In this document: positions 7,504-15,981 of the stretch, piece after piece
Numbering within the stretch: the first letter of the stretch is position 1
Layout: the number at the start of each line of letters is the position of its first letter
Origin: Candidatus Eisenbergiella merdavium
Lineage (GTDB): Bacteria > Bacillota > Clostridia > Lachnospirales > Lachnospiraceae
Assembly (NCBI GenBank): GCA_019119595.1
Contig: DWWS01000052.1
Location: forward strand, 1 to 56,517
DNA length: 56,517 nucleotides
Reading direction: 5' to 3'
Translations under genes and position numbers: made by a program
The notes under the pieces: model-generated
Database searches by the model: none
Told to the model about the DNA's origin: nothing
What the model saw: only the letters and a program-made list of their open reading frames with translations

Positions 7504-9189
7504 TCATTTTTTCGATATTTTGACCTTCACCATACATTCCTTCCGGAAAAAGGCTACGCCATATTTAATGATATCCCGATAGCCCTCATTCTGCAGGCCC
7601 TCCGCGTATCTCTGATCTTCGATCTGCCGCAGCGCCTCGTCGCATTTTTCCTCCAGTCCCTGATAGGTTTCGGAAACCTTGATCTCAATGATCACAGCCC
7701 TTCCTCTGGCGCTTGGATATTTCAAGATGATATCCGGCCTGCCCCTTCCCGCCTCCCGGTTGGACAGAACGATATAATCTCCGATATTTTTTAACATTCC
7801 TGCCAGAAAACCATGATAGTAGCTCTCCTGGTAATCATAAAAGCTGATGGTTTCCATCAGATTATCCGACAGGAGCTCCGCCATTTTTCCGGCGTTCCCA
7901 TTCAGGATGCTCTCATAGAGCGGAGAAAGCTCCTTCCCGGCCGTTTTTTCTTCAAACCATCGTAAGACCGTATTTTTATAAATATACCGAACCTCCCTGT
8001 TGGGAATCGCCATTTCGATATAAATGCCGTCGCCTTCCTGGTACTCCCGGATTTTTTTCAGGTAGCCGGTAAAAAACAGGAAATTCCACAGATTGTCCTG
8101 CGTTGATTCCATATCCTCGTAGGTAATATCCTCATGAACCGGCTTCGTGATCGTCTTTCCCTCTATCAGAGCCTCTATTTCCTGCCTGACGGAAAGGTCC
8201 GCCTTTTCCACAAGGGTGCGGACGATGCTGTTGGAGCTGGTGTTGGACCAATAGGGACGGGCGAACGCATTTTTATTGTGGGAACAGGAATCCACATAGT
8301 TGATCACGCTCCAGGGGTTGCAGACCTCCGTACTTCCGAACCGGTACCCGTCGTACCACTGGAGCACGGTTTCCATATTTGCCTCCAGTCCGTAGAATTT
8401 CAGCAATTCCTCCACCTCGTCCAGCGTAAAGCCAAAATACTCCGCATAGGTATCGGAGGTGACGGACATGATCTTCAGGTTGTTCAGTCCCGTAAATATG
8501 GATTCCCTGCTGATGCGCAGGCAGCCCGTTACCACAGCAAATTCCAGACTGTCGTTAGTCTTCAGGGCCGATTCCAGCAGGGAGCGGATGAGCGCGAGAA
8601 TTTCATCATAAAATCCGTTAAAGTACGCATTTTCCAGCGGCACATCGTATTCGTCGATCAAAATGACCGCCTTTGCGCCCAGACAGGAATGCAGGCATTC
8701 GGAAAGAAACCTCAGCGCGTCTGCATAGTCCGCATCGGTTCCCTTCAGATCCCGGATCCGCTGATAACGTTCCCCGGCAGCCCGACTCAGCTGTCCGCTC
8801 TCTTTCACTTTTCTCCAGTGTCGGGCATATTCCTCCCCAACCGTTTTTTTCAGCATTTCAACGGAAAGCGCAAGGGTGGGCTGCTTCATGGACTTAAAGG
8901 AAAGGCTGATCACCGGAAATCGCCCCAACAGCTCCCGGTATGCCTCCCCCGCGGCCATGATCTTCGTTCCCGAAAAAAGCCTCTCATTGTCCTCCTCCAG
9001 CTCAAAAAAATACCGGAGCATGCTCATATTCAGAGTCTTTCCAAAACGGCGCGGCCGGGTAAAAAGATTTACCTCCCCCTTCCTGTCCAGAAGCTCACGG
9101 ATCAGCAGCGTTTTATCCACGAAATAGTAACCGTTATCTATCAGATTTTTAAAATTGTCCACTCCGATCGGCAGCGGTTTCCAGGCCAT
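7504..9189 (-). CDS. AAA-ATPase-like / PD-(D/E)XK nuclease-like protein
   Basis: A 561-residue member of the AAA-ATPase_like plus DUF1703 family. The N-terminal half has a Walker A-like stretch RPRRFGKT (about residues 45-52) and a Walker B-like LIDEYD near residue 180. The C-terminal domain carries GRPDIILK and IIEIKV (about 480-505), the Asp and Glu-x-Lys of PD-(D/E)XK nuclease folds. This family occurs in many copies in gut Clostridia and Bacteroidetes; its biological role is not established. ATG 9189 is chosen because GGGAGG precedes it; upstream in-frame codons lack a start signal. It stands alone, with no partner suggesting a defence or mobile system. Confidence 0.8.
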   Translation of the reverse strand: MAWKPLPIGVDNFKNLIDNGYYFVDKTLLIRELLDRKGEVNLFTRPRRFGKTLNMSMLRYFFELEEDNERLFSGTKIMAAGEAYRELLGRFPVISLSFKSMKQPTLALSVEMLKKTVGEEYARHWRKVKESGQLSRAAGERYQRIRDLKGTDADYADALRFLSECLHSCLGAKAVILIDEYDVPLENAYFNGFYDEILALIRSLLESALKTNDSLEFAVVTGCLRISRESIFTGLNNLKIMSVTSDTYAEYFGFTLDEVEELLKFYGLEANMETVLQWYDGYRFGSTEVCNPWSVINYVDSCSHNKNAFARPYWSNTSSNSIVRTLVEKADLSVRQEIEALIEGKTITKPVHEDITYEDMESTQDNLWNFLFFTGYLKKIREYQEGDGIYIEMAIPNREVRYIYKNTVLRWFEEKTAGKELSPLYESILNGNAGKMAELLSDNLMETISFYDYQESYYHGFLAGMLKNIGDYIVLSNREAGRGRPDIILKYPSARGRAVIIEIKVSETYQGLEEKCDEALRQIEDQRYAEGLQNEGYRDIIKYGVAFFRKECMVKVKISKK

Positions 9190-9287
9190 ATTATACGCCT
9201 CCCTTCTTTCCCCCATTTTACTACGCTCTGAAAGGCGGCGCAAGAAGCGCTGCTTCAATAAAACGCTGTGCCGGTACAGCGCTCTCT

Positions 9288-10211
9288 TTACTGCCCGTGG
9301 CTCAGCCGGACGGCGGCCCCGTTACCTTTCCGGAATTTCTGCGGGGTGGTATGATAATATTTCCCGAATTCCGTGGTAAAATAATTCCCGCTCCCGAAAC
9401 CCACATCCAGCGCGATCCTTCCGATAGGTTCGTCCGTCTCCAGAAGGAGCCTGCCCGCCTTCTGCAGGCGCACCCGCTGGACATATTCCACGAAGGTCAT
9501 GTTGAAATTTTTCCTGAAAAAGCGGCACAGATAGCCCTCGCTCACGGACAGATGCCCCGCCAGATCGCCGAGGCGAAGCTTTTCGGCGTAATGCTCCTCC
9601 ACGAACCGGACGGCGGCACGGATCAAACGGCTTCTGCTTTCTCCTGCGCCGCCGCGGGCCCTTTCCTCCCCGCCGCAGCGAAGCATCCCGTACATCGCCT
9701 CCAGGAGCCAGGCCCGCGTCAGGAGCTCATAGCCCTTTTCTTTTTTCCGGAACACGTCAAAAAGACGGTTCAGAAGGGAAAAAAGCGCTTCCGTTTCCGC
9801 TCTTTTCTCTCCTTCGCCGTCCTTTGCAGACATCAGAAGAAAGCGGCTTTTCTCTCCCAGAAGGAGAGGCCGCAGATATTCCTGTTCGATCCGGTCGTTT
9901 TCCATTCCCGCAAGAAAACCGTAGGCAAACACCGCGGCGCGGAACTTCAGATCCGTTTTCAGGCAGTCATGGGAGCCGTGAAGGGCGTTTGGCCGGATCA
10001 GGAGCACATCCCCTTCCTCCAGCAGGAGCGATTCCCCCTCCACCTGGAAATTGGCCTGCCCTTCCGTGATAAAAAAGAGCTCCGCCTCCGGGTGCCAATG
10101 ATAATAAAGCGGGATCTGCGTCCCCTTTTCAAGCGTCGTCTCATACAGGTTTACCGGAAAAAGAAGATCGCCATGCTGCTGTTTTTCCTTTAAAGGCCGC
10201 TTCTCTCCCAT
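9288..10211 (-). CDS. AraC-family regulator with cupin domain
   Basis: A 307-residue regulator. The N-terminal cupin (about residues 20-110) contains YYHWHPEAEL with the paired histidines typical of AraC sugar sensors, and the C-terminal double helix-turn-helix (about 195-300) ends in VGFGSGNYFTTEFGKYYHTT followed by PQKFRK. ATG 10211 is preferred because GGAG lies six bases upstream; an ATG at 10223 in the same frame has no ribosome binding site. It lies downstream of a sugar acetyltransferase and a ROK regulator on the same strand and may belong to that group. The ligand is unknown, probably a sugar. Confidence 0.85.
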   Translation of the reverse strand: MGEKRPLKEKQQHGDLLFPVNLYETTLEKGTQIPLYYHWHPEAELFFITEGQANFQVEGESLLLEEGDVLLIRPNALHGSHDCLKTDLKFRAAVFAYGFLAGMENDRIEQEYLRPLLLGEKSRFLLMSAKDGEGEKRAETEALFSLLNRLFDVFRKKEKGYELLTRAWLLEAMYGMLRCGGEERARGGAGESRSRLIRAAVRFVEEHYAEKLRLGDLAGHLSVSEGYLCRFFRKNFNMTFVEYVQRVRLQKAGRLLLETDEPIGRIALDVGFGSGNYFTTEFGKYYHTTPQKFRKGNGAAVRLSHGQ

Positions 10212-10289
10212 CCTGTTCTCCATTTCTGAACGGAACCGGGCTTCGCTTCAGCGCGGCCGCTTCGGTGCGGCAAAGCCCGCTTCCTTCTC

Positions 10290-10901
10290 CTACCGATAGT
10301 CCTCCACGTCGAATTCCCTGTCCTTGAAATAGTATTTCCGGTCCTCCTCCGTGATGGCCCGGATCACCCGGCAGGGATTTCCCGCCGCGATCACATTGTC
10401 CGGAAGATCCTTCGTCACCACGCTTCCGGAGCCGATCACCACGTTGTTTCCGATGGTCACGCCCGGATTGATCACGCTGCTCCCTCCGATCCAGACATTG
10501 TCCCCGATGGTGATGTCGATGCCGTATTCATAACCGGAATTCCGGGAGTCCGGATGCACCGGATGCCCGGCGGTATAGATGGATACGTTGGGCGCGATCT
10601 GAGCATTTTTTCCGATCTTCACCCTTCCCACATCCAGGATGGTGAGATTGTAGTTGGCAAAAAAATTCTCCCCCACCTCGATGTTGCTGCCGTAATCGCA
10701 GTGAAAGGGCGGCTCGATGGCAAGATTTTCCCCGTGCTTTCCGATGATCTGACGGATCAGCTCCGCCTGCTCCTTCTCGTTTTCCGGCGGAAGATTGTTG
10801 TAGCGGTAAATCCTTTTTTTATTCTCCAGCCGTTCCTCGGAGAGCCCGTCCAGCCATGCCTTATAAGGCAGATTAGCGAGCATCCGTTCCTTCTGATTCA
10901 T
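10290..10901 (-). CDS. Maltose/galactoside O-acetyltransferase family protein
   Basis: A 203-residue left-handed beta-helix acetyltransferase of the Maa/LacA/NodL type, which transfers acetyl from acetyl-CoA to sugars. The N-terminal helix pair MLANLPYKAWL typical of the family is present. Hexapeptide repeats (IGDNVWIGGSSVINPGVTIG and GSGSVVTKDLPDNV) fill residues 70-190, and the catalytic His lies in YTAGHPVHP. AAGGAG before ATG 10901 supports the start. It lies between a ROK and an AraC regulator, so it may detoxify or modify non-metabolised sugars. The acceptor sugar cannot be told from sequence. Confidence 0.9.
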   Translation of the reverse strand: MNQKERMLANLPYKAWLDGLSEERLENKKRIYRYNNLPPENEKEQAELIRQIIGKHGENLAIEPPFHCDYGSNIEVGENFFANYNLTILDVGRVKIGKNAQIAPNVSIYTAGHPVHPDSRNSGYEYGIDITIGDNVWIGGSSVINPGVTIGNNVVIGSGSVVTKDLPDNVIAAGNPCRVIRAITEEDRKYYFKDREFDVEDYR

Positions 10902-10945
10902 ATTCTGACTTCTCCTTTTTCTCTCTTTTAAATGACGGGCCTCGT

Positions 10946-11953
10946 TCAGACCAGTCCGGCCAGCCTGCTTTCCATTTCCTTTCCCGCAAGGCCGGTCATT
11001 CCCTTTTCAAAATCCTCCTCCAGACAGCGGGAGGCCGTTATCTTTACCCGGAAGCTGCGCCTAAGCCTCCCGGCGATCGCTTCCTCCAGCCGACCGGCAA
11101 GCGCGTCGGTCACGAATTCCCCGTACAGGACGATCTCATCCGGAGCCATCAGACAGCAGATGGAAAGCAGAAGAACGGTCAGCTGCTCCTCCACCTGTTT
11201 TTCATCCGCATAATCCAGCTCCTCCCAGGGAAAGGGAACCGGGAGCTCCCCGATCTCCCCCGCGCAATGCTCCATTCCGTAAAAAAGCCGTCCGCCTATG
11301 AGAAAGCCTGCTCCCGGCCCGTAATTGCCCGGAAAATAAACGCCGGCAAGCGGTTCCAGCGCGCTGTGCCCCGTTCTGAGACCGAACCCGAAGACCATGG
11401 CGTTGATATCGTTTTCAAACAGCACAGGAAGCCCATACCTCTCCCGAAGCCGCGGCAGAAAAGCTGTTCCCGTAAGCGCCTGAAAATCACAGATGCTCAC
11501 CAGATCGTTCCAGGCCTCTCCGGGAAGGCCCAGTGCGATGAGGGAAATGTCCGGGAAACGCCTGACGGCCTCGTCCAGAAGAGCGTCGAAGCTGTCCGCG
11601 GCGATCTCCTCCTTCACGTCCCGTTTTTCCCAGAGGCGTTCCCCGCCAAGATCCGTCACAAAGGCGCGGATCACGGTTTTTCCCTGAGACTGATGAGCGC
11701 AGATCACGGCCGCCTTTCGGAAGCCGTAGCGATAGGCATACCGGGCGGACGGACGTCCTCCCCGGGAGGGCGCCGTTCCGTCCTCCGTCACCTCTCCCCA
11801 CTCCAGCATGCGGGTGATCAGCGCGTTTACCGTCACCACGCTCAGCCCCGTCAGATCCGCCAGCTCCGGCTTGGTGGCCTGCTTCCTGCTCAGCAGGATA
11901 CGCCGCAGCTTCCACATATTGATCGTTCTTGTGGCATTGGACTGATTTTCCAG
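10946..11953 (-). CDS. ROK-family transcriptional regulator, probable CTG start
   Basis: A ROK (repressor, ORF, kinase) regulator: an N-terminal winged helix (about residues 15-75, TKPELADLTGLSVVTVNALI) followed by a two-part sugar-kinase-like fold. The ATG at 11917 has no ribosome binding site and would cut off the stretch ENQSNATRTIN, which in NagC/Mlc-type proteins precedes the first helix. A CTG at 11951-11953 in frame has AAGGAGG (11959-11965) five bases upstream, so I take it as the start, giving 335 residues. The ROK zinc-binding cysteine cluster is not obvious, so sugar-kinase activity is unlikely and a purely regulatory role is inferred. Its upstream region has a 13-bp operator-like repeat. 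Confidence 0.8.
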   Translation of the reverse strand: MENQSNATRTINMWKLRRILLSRKQATKPELADLTGLSVVTVNALITRMLEWGEVTEDGTAPSRGGRPSARYAYRYGFRKAAVICAHQSQGKTVIRAFVTDLGGERLWEKRDVKEEIAADSFDALLDEAVRRFPDISLIALGLPGEAWNDLVSICDFQALTGTAFLPRLRERYGLPVLFENDINAMVFGFGLRTGHSALEPLAGVYFPGNYGPGAGFLIGGRLFYGMEHCAGEIGELPVPFPWEELDYADEKQVEEQLTVLLLSICCLMAPDEIVLYGEFVTDALAGRLEEAIAGRLRRSFRVKITASRCLEEDFEKGMTGLAGKEMESRLAGLV

Positions 11954-12030
11954 ACCGGCCTCCTTTCCCGCAGAAAGCGCGTAATGCCTTTTGCGTGCAT
12001 TTAAAAGAAAAATGAAATAGTAAGCAGTAT

Positions 12031-12082
12031 TTTATAAACTTTCTTTTTAAAGTATATTTATAAAGATTGTTTATAATATACA
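12031..12082. promoter_or_regulatory. Four operator-like boxes at 13-bp period
   Basis: The palindromic octamer TTTATAAA recurs at 12031 and 12057 exactly, and with one change at 12044 (TTTTTAAA) and 12070 (TTTATAAT), each separated by 13 bp. The array lies just before the ROK regulator on its coding strand, so it is a candidate autoregulatory operator and may include the promoter. It is far more AT-rich than its surroundings. Confidence 0.6.
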
Positions 12083-12099
12083 GCAGACGGCTTTTCCTG

Positions 12100-12297
12100 T
12101 CAAGCCCTCTTTTCCCGATCAAGCAGCTCCATCAGCGCCTCGTCGCTGTCGTCGATCCACACGTCCTCTTCCTCCGCAGTCAGCCCCAGATATTCCCGCA
12201 GCGTGCGCGCATCGTCGCTGTTGTTCCATTCCTCCACATAATCGTCGATCTTTTCAAAGGGGATCTCCCCCGCCAGATATCGTTCTCTGAATGTCAT
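12100..12297 (-). CDS. Small conserved acidic protein, function unknown
   Basis: A 65-residue acidic protein starting MTFRERYLAGEI and containing IDDYVEEWNNSDD and EEEDVWIDDSDEALMELL. It resembles small hypothetical proteins I associate with Lachnospiraceae, but I know of no function. A longer in-frame reading through upstream hairpins to 12450 is not credible because those bases are inverted repeats. ATG 12297 has a poor AGGCGG-type site. The gene follows the ANT(6) gene across a hairpin array and may share its transcript. It could be a regulator or an antitoxin-like protein; nothing in the sequence decides. Confidence 0.6.
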   Translation of the reverse strand: MTFRERYLAGEIPFEKIDDYVEEWNNSDDARTLREYLGLTAEEEDVWIDDSDEALMELLDREKRA

Positions 12298-12327
12298 TTC
12301 ATCCGCCTTTCCGGAGCGTGCGACGGG

Positions 12328-12453
12328 GCGAAGAGAAATCACGAATGTGATTTCTCTTCTGCCATAAAAGCAATTTGTGACGTTCCGGCACATAATTGCT
12401 GCAAAGCTTCGCTTTGCTGTGAAAAATAAGCCATCAGGCTTATTTTTCACACT
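12328..12453 (-). repeat. Hairpin array A (structured interspersed element)
   Basis: Four inverted repeats follow one another with almost no spacing: 12330-12359 (13-bp arms, loop GAAT), 12369-12400 (AGCAATTTGTG with CACATAATTGCT), 12401-12417 (GCAAAGC-TTC-GCTTTGC) and 12419-12450 (14-bp perfect arms, loop ATCA). The order and two of the loops match the array at 54186-54287, although the stem sequences differ. The last three codons and stop of the ANT(6) gene lie in the outermost hairpin. Confidence 0.85.
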
Positions 12454-13324
12454 CCCGCCTTTCCGCGTTCTCCTGTCTTTTCTGCCAGAATCCTTTCACC
12501 CGTTCCGCTTCCTCCCGGTCATAAGGATAGCCAAGGCCCTCCGCCACCGTTTCGGTAAGCTCCTCAAAATAGTCGTACATGGCCGCAAGGCTCTCCCACA
12601 TACTCGCAGTATCCCCGCAGGCAAAGGCGGCCTGGACCCGCTCCATTTCTTCCGAAGTCAGAAAGCTTTTCAGATATTTGCCATGAGAGCCTGTGGAAAC
12701 CCGGAAATCATGGCATAAGCCGATCTTCCAGTTCAGCATCCGCAAAAACATTTCTCCCATTCCCTCTTCCAGGTGAAAACGGGCGTAGTTATACTGATCC
12801 CGGCACAGCCCCTTTGCCACGTACAGACTCAGCCAGCGGAATTCGTTGACGCAGTCCAGATATTCCTTTTTCCCCGGACGCCGAATCCAAAAAGCCTCCT
12901 GCGTTTCCACCGGCTTCAGCCAGTCATAGCCGTCCCGTTCGAACAGCACCTGCCTGGGTTCATGATTTTCCAGCGCCCCTCCCCGGCTGACGTCGCAGAG
13001 CGTGAAATCAATCCGGTTTCCGTCCGCGTACTGAACCAGACAGTGAAAGGGCTCTTTTCCTTCATAATCATAGGGCTGGTCAAACCAGTCGTCGGGAAAC
13101 TGGGCGATGAGCACCTCGCCAAAATCCCGGATCCATCCCGTATCCCGGGTAAATTCCCGGATATCCCGCACAAAAAGCACGATGTCAAAATCGCTGTATG
13201 CATCGTGCAGCGCCTTCGGATCGACCCGCGAGCCGTCCATTGCCGCCGCCCGGATCCGCTCGTCCGCCTTCGCTTTTTTCAGGATCAGCTCAAACATTTC
13301 TTCCTGGGTAAGTCCCTGCTTCAC
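12440..13324 (-). CDS. Aminoglycoside 6-adenylyltransferase-like nucleotidyltransferase
   Basis: A 294-residue protein of the AadK/ANT(6) family, which transfers AMP from ATP to the 6-hydroxyl of streptomycin. The nucleotidyltransferase motif is clear: MDGSRVDP followed by SDFDIVLFV (about residues 29-55), with the two metal-binding Asp. The family continues with IDFTLCDV near residue 110. The start is GTG at 13324 with GAGGG seven bases upstream. It is 25 bases downstream of the HAD/methyltransferase fusion on the same strand, so probably cotranscribed. Chromosomal relatives often have no proven resistance role. The C-terminal Cys-Glu-Lys and stop are encoded by a hairpin element. Confidence 0.82.
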   Translation of the reverse strand: MKQGLTQEEMFELILKKAKADERIRAAAMDGSRVDPKALHDAYSDFDIVLFVRDIREFTRDTGWIRDFGEVLIAQFPDDWFDQPYDYEGKEPFHCLVQYADGNRIDFTLCDVSRGGALENHEPRQVLFERDGYDWLKPVETQEAFWIRRPGKKEYLDCVNEFRWLSLYVAKGLCRDQYNYARFHLEEGMGEMFLRMLNWKIGLCHDFRVSTGSHGKYLKSFLTSEEMERVQAAFACGDTASMWESLAAMYDYFEELTETVAEGLGYPYDREEAERVKGFWQKRQENAERRECEK

Positions 13325-13349
13325 CGTTTTTCCCTCGCTTTCTGTGTTT

Positions 13350-14588
13350 TCAGCAGCGCGCCGCCACGAACGTGACCACGTTCGTTTCCAGCCAGACCGT
13401 CCCGTTCCTTCTTTCCGTCTGCCAGGTCTGCCGCTTTTCCGTCTCCTTCAGAATCCTCCATCCGGAAAAAATCTCCTCCAGCCTTTCCGTCAGCAATTCC
13501 GAAGAAAGATTTACTTCAAACTGTACCTCCAGCAGTTCCCCGGTAACCGGATCCCGCTCCTCAATCTGAGTGTTCACGATCAGGCAGACGGCTCCCCGCT
13601 CCCTGATTCCCGCCCTGATCTCTTCCAGCTTATTGAAAAATGTTTCTTCCGAGTCCACATGCTCCAGCGCGGACACCGCCAGGATCAGATCGTATCCTTC
13701 CCTGGGAATGGGATAGTCCTCCAAAGCGCAGACATGGCCGCAGATCCGTCCTTCCACGCCGAATTTTCTACTGTTCTTTTCCAGCCGCTCTATTGCGATG
13801 TCCAGAATATCCACACCGTCCGCCGTGCATTTATCCGGAAACGCCTGTACGAACGGAATACAGGTACGCCCCACTCCGCATCCAAGATCCAGCAGGTGAA
13901 TCCTCTCATGCTCCGCGAAGAGCGGAATCAGCTCCCCGACCGTCTTCACCGGCTTTCCCAGCCAGCCGTCGCCGGAAAACAACTCCTCCTGCTCATACGC
14001 CGCCGTATGCGAAAGCCTCTCCTCCCGACGGATATGTTCCAGTCTGTTGTTTTCCTTCTGTACATCTGACATATCCGCTTCTCCCCCATTTAAAACAGCC
14101 GTCGCCTTTTCAACGTCATGTTCCGTAAGACCAACGCTCCCATCCGGCCGAACCTGATGCGCGTCTATCGTCTCGTCATGCAGCTCAAGATCGTCCAGCA
14201 CAACATAGCTTTCCACCGCCTGCCCCTGGAGCCACAAAAGGATTTCCTTCGCCTTAACCAGACTGAACCTGCGTTCTTTTCGGATCGTTTCATCCGAAAG
14301 ATCCGGGGTAAAGCTGAAAAAGGACAGGTCATGCTTTTCCAGAATCCGAATCAGCTTTTCAGCCGCCGGATGTGTCGGTTTTCCGTTCCCGTCAAAATAA
14401 AAACGCCATCCGGAATGCAGAACCAGCCGCGCTCCGGTTTTATGAACCAGCCCGGAAAGCAGTGAAACCTTATCTTCCTCAATCACCTCATCCTGTCCAT
14501 CCGGCTGCAGCTCCTGCTTCCCGCTGAACGCGGAAGCCTTTCTCTGCCGGTTCAGCACACCGTCTATGTCAAGAAAAACAATCTTCAT
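13350..14588 (-). CDS. Fusion of HAD-like domain and SAM-dependent methyltransferase
   Basis: A 412-residue two-domain protein. Residues 1-165 form a HAD-type domain: DxDG motif FLDIDGVLNR at the N-terminus, SGWR near 60 and LDDLELHDE near 130. It resembles the HAD domain found in multi-domain RNA-repair proteins. Residues 173-412 are a class I methyltransferase with LLDLGCGVGRT (about 243-253) as the SAM-binding loop and DLILAVSALEHV as motif IV. At the junction an internal ATG (14070-14072) follows GGGGGAG at a spacing of eight, so the methyltransferase could also be made alone. No frameshift or stop separates the domains. Its substrate is unknown; a role in nucleic-acid end processing is speculation from the HAD domain. 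Confidence 0.75.
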   Translation of the reverse strand: MKIVFLDIDGVLNRQRKASAFSGKQELQPDGQDEVIEEDKVSLLSGLVHKTGARLVLHSGWRFYFDGNGKPTHPAAEKLIRILEKHDLSFFSFTPDLSDETIRKERRFSLVKAKEILLWLQGQAVESYVVLDDLELHDETIDAHQVRPDGSVGLTEHDVEKATAVLNGGEADMSDVQKENNRLEHIRREERLSHTAAYEQEELFSGDGWLGKPVKTVGELIPLFAEHERIHLLDLGCGVGRTCIPFVQAFPDKCTADGVDILDIAIERLEKNSRKFGVEGRICGHVCALEDYPIPREGYDLILAVSALEHVDSEETFFNKLEEIRAGIRERGAVCLIVNTQIEERDPVTGELLEVQFEVNLSSELLTERLEEIFSGWRILKETEKRQTWQTERRNGTVWLETNVVTFVAARC

Positions 14589-14625
14589 TATTCCTCTCCT
14601 GCTACAGTTTTTACCGATATCCCCC

Positions 14626-15981
14626 TCAGATCTTCACCTTCGTCCACTTCCCCGATCTAAAACGCATATTTGTCAAAATAAACCGCGCGAGCTGATCCGC
14701 ACAGACGCCGAACCAGATGCCGATGATGCCCAAGCCCGCCGCATAGCAGAACAGATAGCTGGCAATGGGCCGGATCAGCGTGACGCTGACGGTGGAAGCA
14801 ACCGTGGTGAAAAACACGTCCCCTGCGCCCCGCAGGCAGCCCATATAGATCACCTGGGCGATCTGCAGCAGGACGATGACCACGATCACGCGCATGATCT
14901 CTACGCCGATAGCGATGATCTCCGGCTCCGTAAAAAAGAGACCATACAGGAAGCGGCCGAAAAGCAGATAGATAACGGCAAGGATCACGGCAATGGCGCG
15001 TCCGATCCACTGGCAGATATGCCCGTAGGTTTTCGCCATTTCAATATCCTTCCGCCCCAGGCTCTGGCCGATCAGGGCCACTGCCGCCACCTGCATGCCG
15101 TCCCCGAAGGAAAAGGAAAGGCTCATCACGTTCATGCCCACCTGATGGGCGGCAAAAGCGGCGGTTCCCATTTTGGCGGCCATGACCGCCACGGAAAGGA
15201 AGCCGACGCGCATCAGAAGCTGCTCCGCCAGCACGTTTGAACCAAGCTTCACCATGCTCTTTGCCACAAAAAGGGTGGGACGGAGCCGTTCCTTCCAGAT
15301 ATAGCGCAGGCTGATGAAGCCGCCCTTTCTGCAGGCGGCGGCAATGCTCATCACACAGCCCACCGCGCTTCCGATCACCGTGGCGATTGCCGCCCCCTTT
15401 ACGCCAAGCGCCGGAAAGCCGAAATTTCCGCCGATCAGCAGATAGTTGAACGCCACATTGACCAGATTCGCCGTCACGTTTGTGGTCATGGAAATCTTCG
15501 TATTTCCAGCCCCTCTCTGGGCCGCGTTCACGGTAAGCGATATCACCGTAAAGCCGATGCAGCCCATGATGATCCGGAAATAATCCACCGCCTCCTGATG
15601 GGAATCCGGAGACGAGCCGCACAGCGCGATGATGGGATCGGCAAGAGCCACGCAGACCGCGCTCACGATCACGGTCATGCATACGGTAAAAAGAAGAGAG
15701 GCGGCAAGCACCTGATTGGCCTCCCTTCGCTTTCCTTCTCCCTTCCGCCTTGCCACCAGCGCGGAAACCGCCACGTTCGCCGCGGTAAAGGCGGCAAGCC
15801 CGATAAATTTCGGCTGGGTGGTCAGTCCCACCGCAGCCACCGCATGCGCCCCCACCCGGCTCACCATCAGCGAATCCACCATGCCGATCAGCGCTACAAA
15901 AAAGGATTCCAGTACCGACGGCCATGCGATCTGAAACACTGTCTCTATGTTTTCCCGGCTGTATTTTTTCATATTATTCAT
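14626..15981 (-). CDS. MATE-family multidrug efflux transporter
   Basis: A 451-residue membrane protein with twelve predicted segments in two homologous halves, matching MATE (NorM/DinF-type) cation-coupled drug exporters. The N-terminal signature WPSVLESFFVALIGMVDSLM is typical, as is the duplicated glycine- and alanine-rich pattern in the second half starting near residue 235. ATG 15981 overlaps the end of hypB by eight bases and has GGAAGG just upstream, so the two genes are translationally linked. Drug substrates cannot be predicted. It acts in the cytoplasmic membrane. Confidence 0.9.
   Translation of the reverse strand: MNNMKKYSRENIETVFQIAWPSVLESFFVALIGMVDSLMVSRVGAHAVAAVGLTTQPKFIGLAAFTAANVAVSALVARRKGEGKRREANQVLAASLLFTVCMTVIVSAVCVALADPIIALCGSSPDSHQEAVDYFRIIMGCIGFTVISLTVNAAQRGAGNTKISMTTNVTANLVNVAFNYLLIGGNFGFPALGVKGAAIATVIGSAVGCVMSIAAACRKGGFISLRYIWKERLRPTLFVAKSMVKLGSNVLAEQLLMRVGFLSVAVMAAKMGTAAFAAHQVGMNVMSLSFSFGDGMQVAAVALIGQSLGRKDIEMAKTYGHICQWIGRAIAVILAVIYLLFGRFLYGLFFTEPEIIAIGVEIMRVIVVIVLLQIAQVIYMGCLRGAGDVFFTTVASTVSVTLIRPIASYLFCYAAGLGIIGIWFGVCADQLARFILTNMRFRSGKWTKVKI

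Noticed and set aside
12100..12450. 116-codon version of the small acidic protein
   Set aside because: Its first half is translation of the hairpin array, so I start at 12297.
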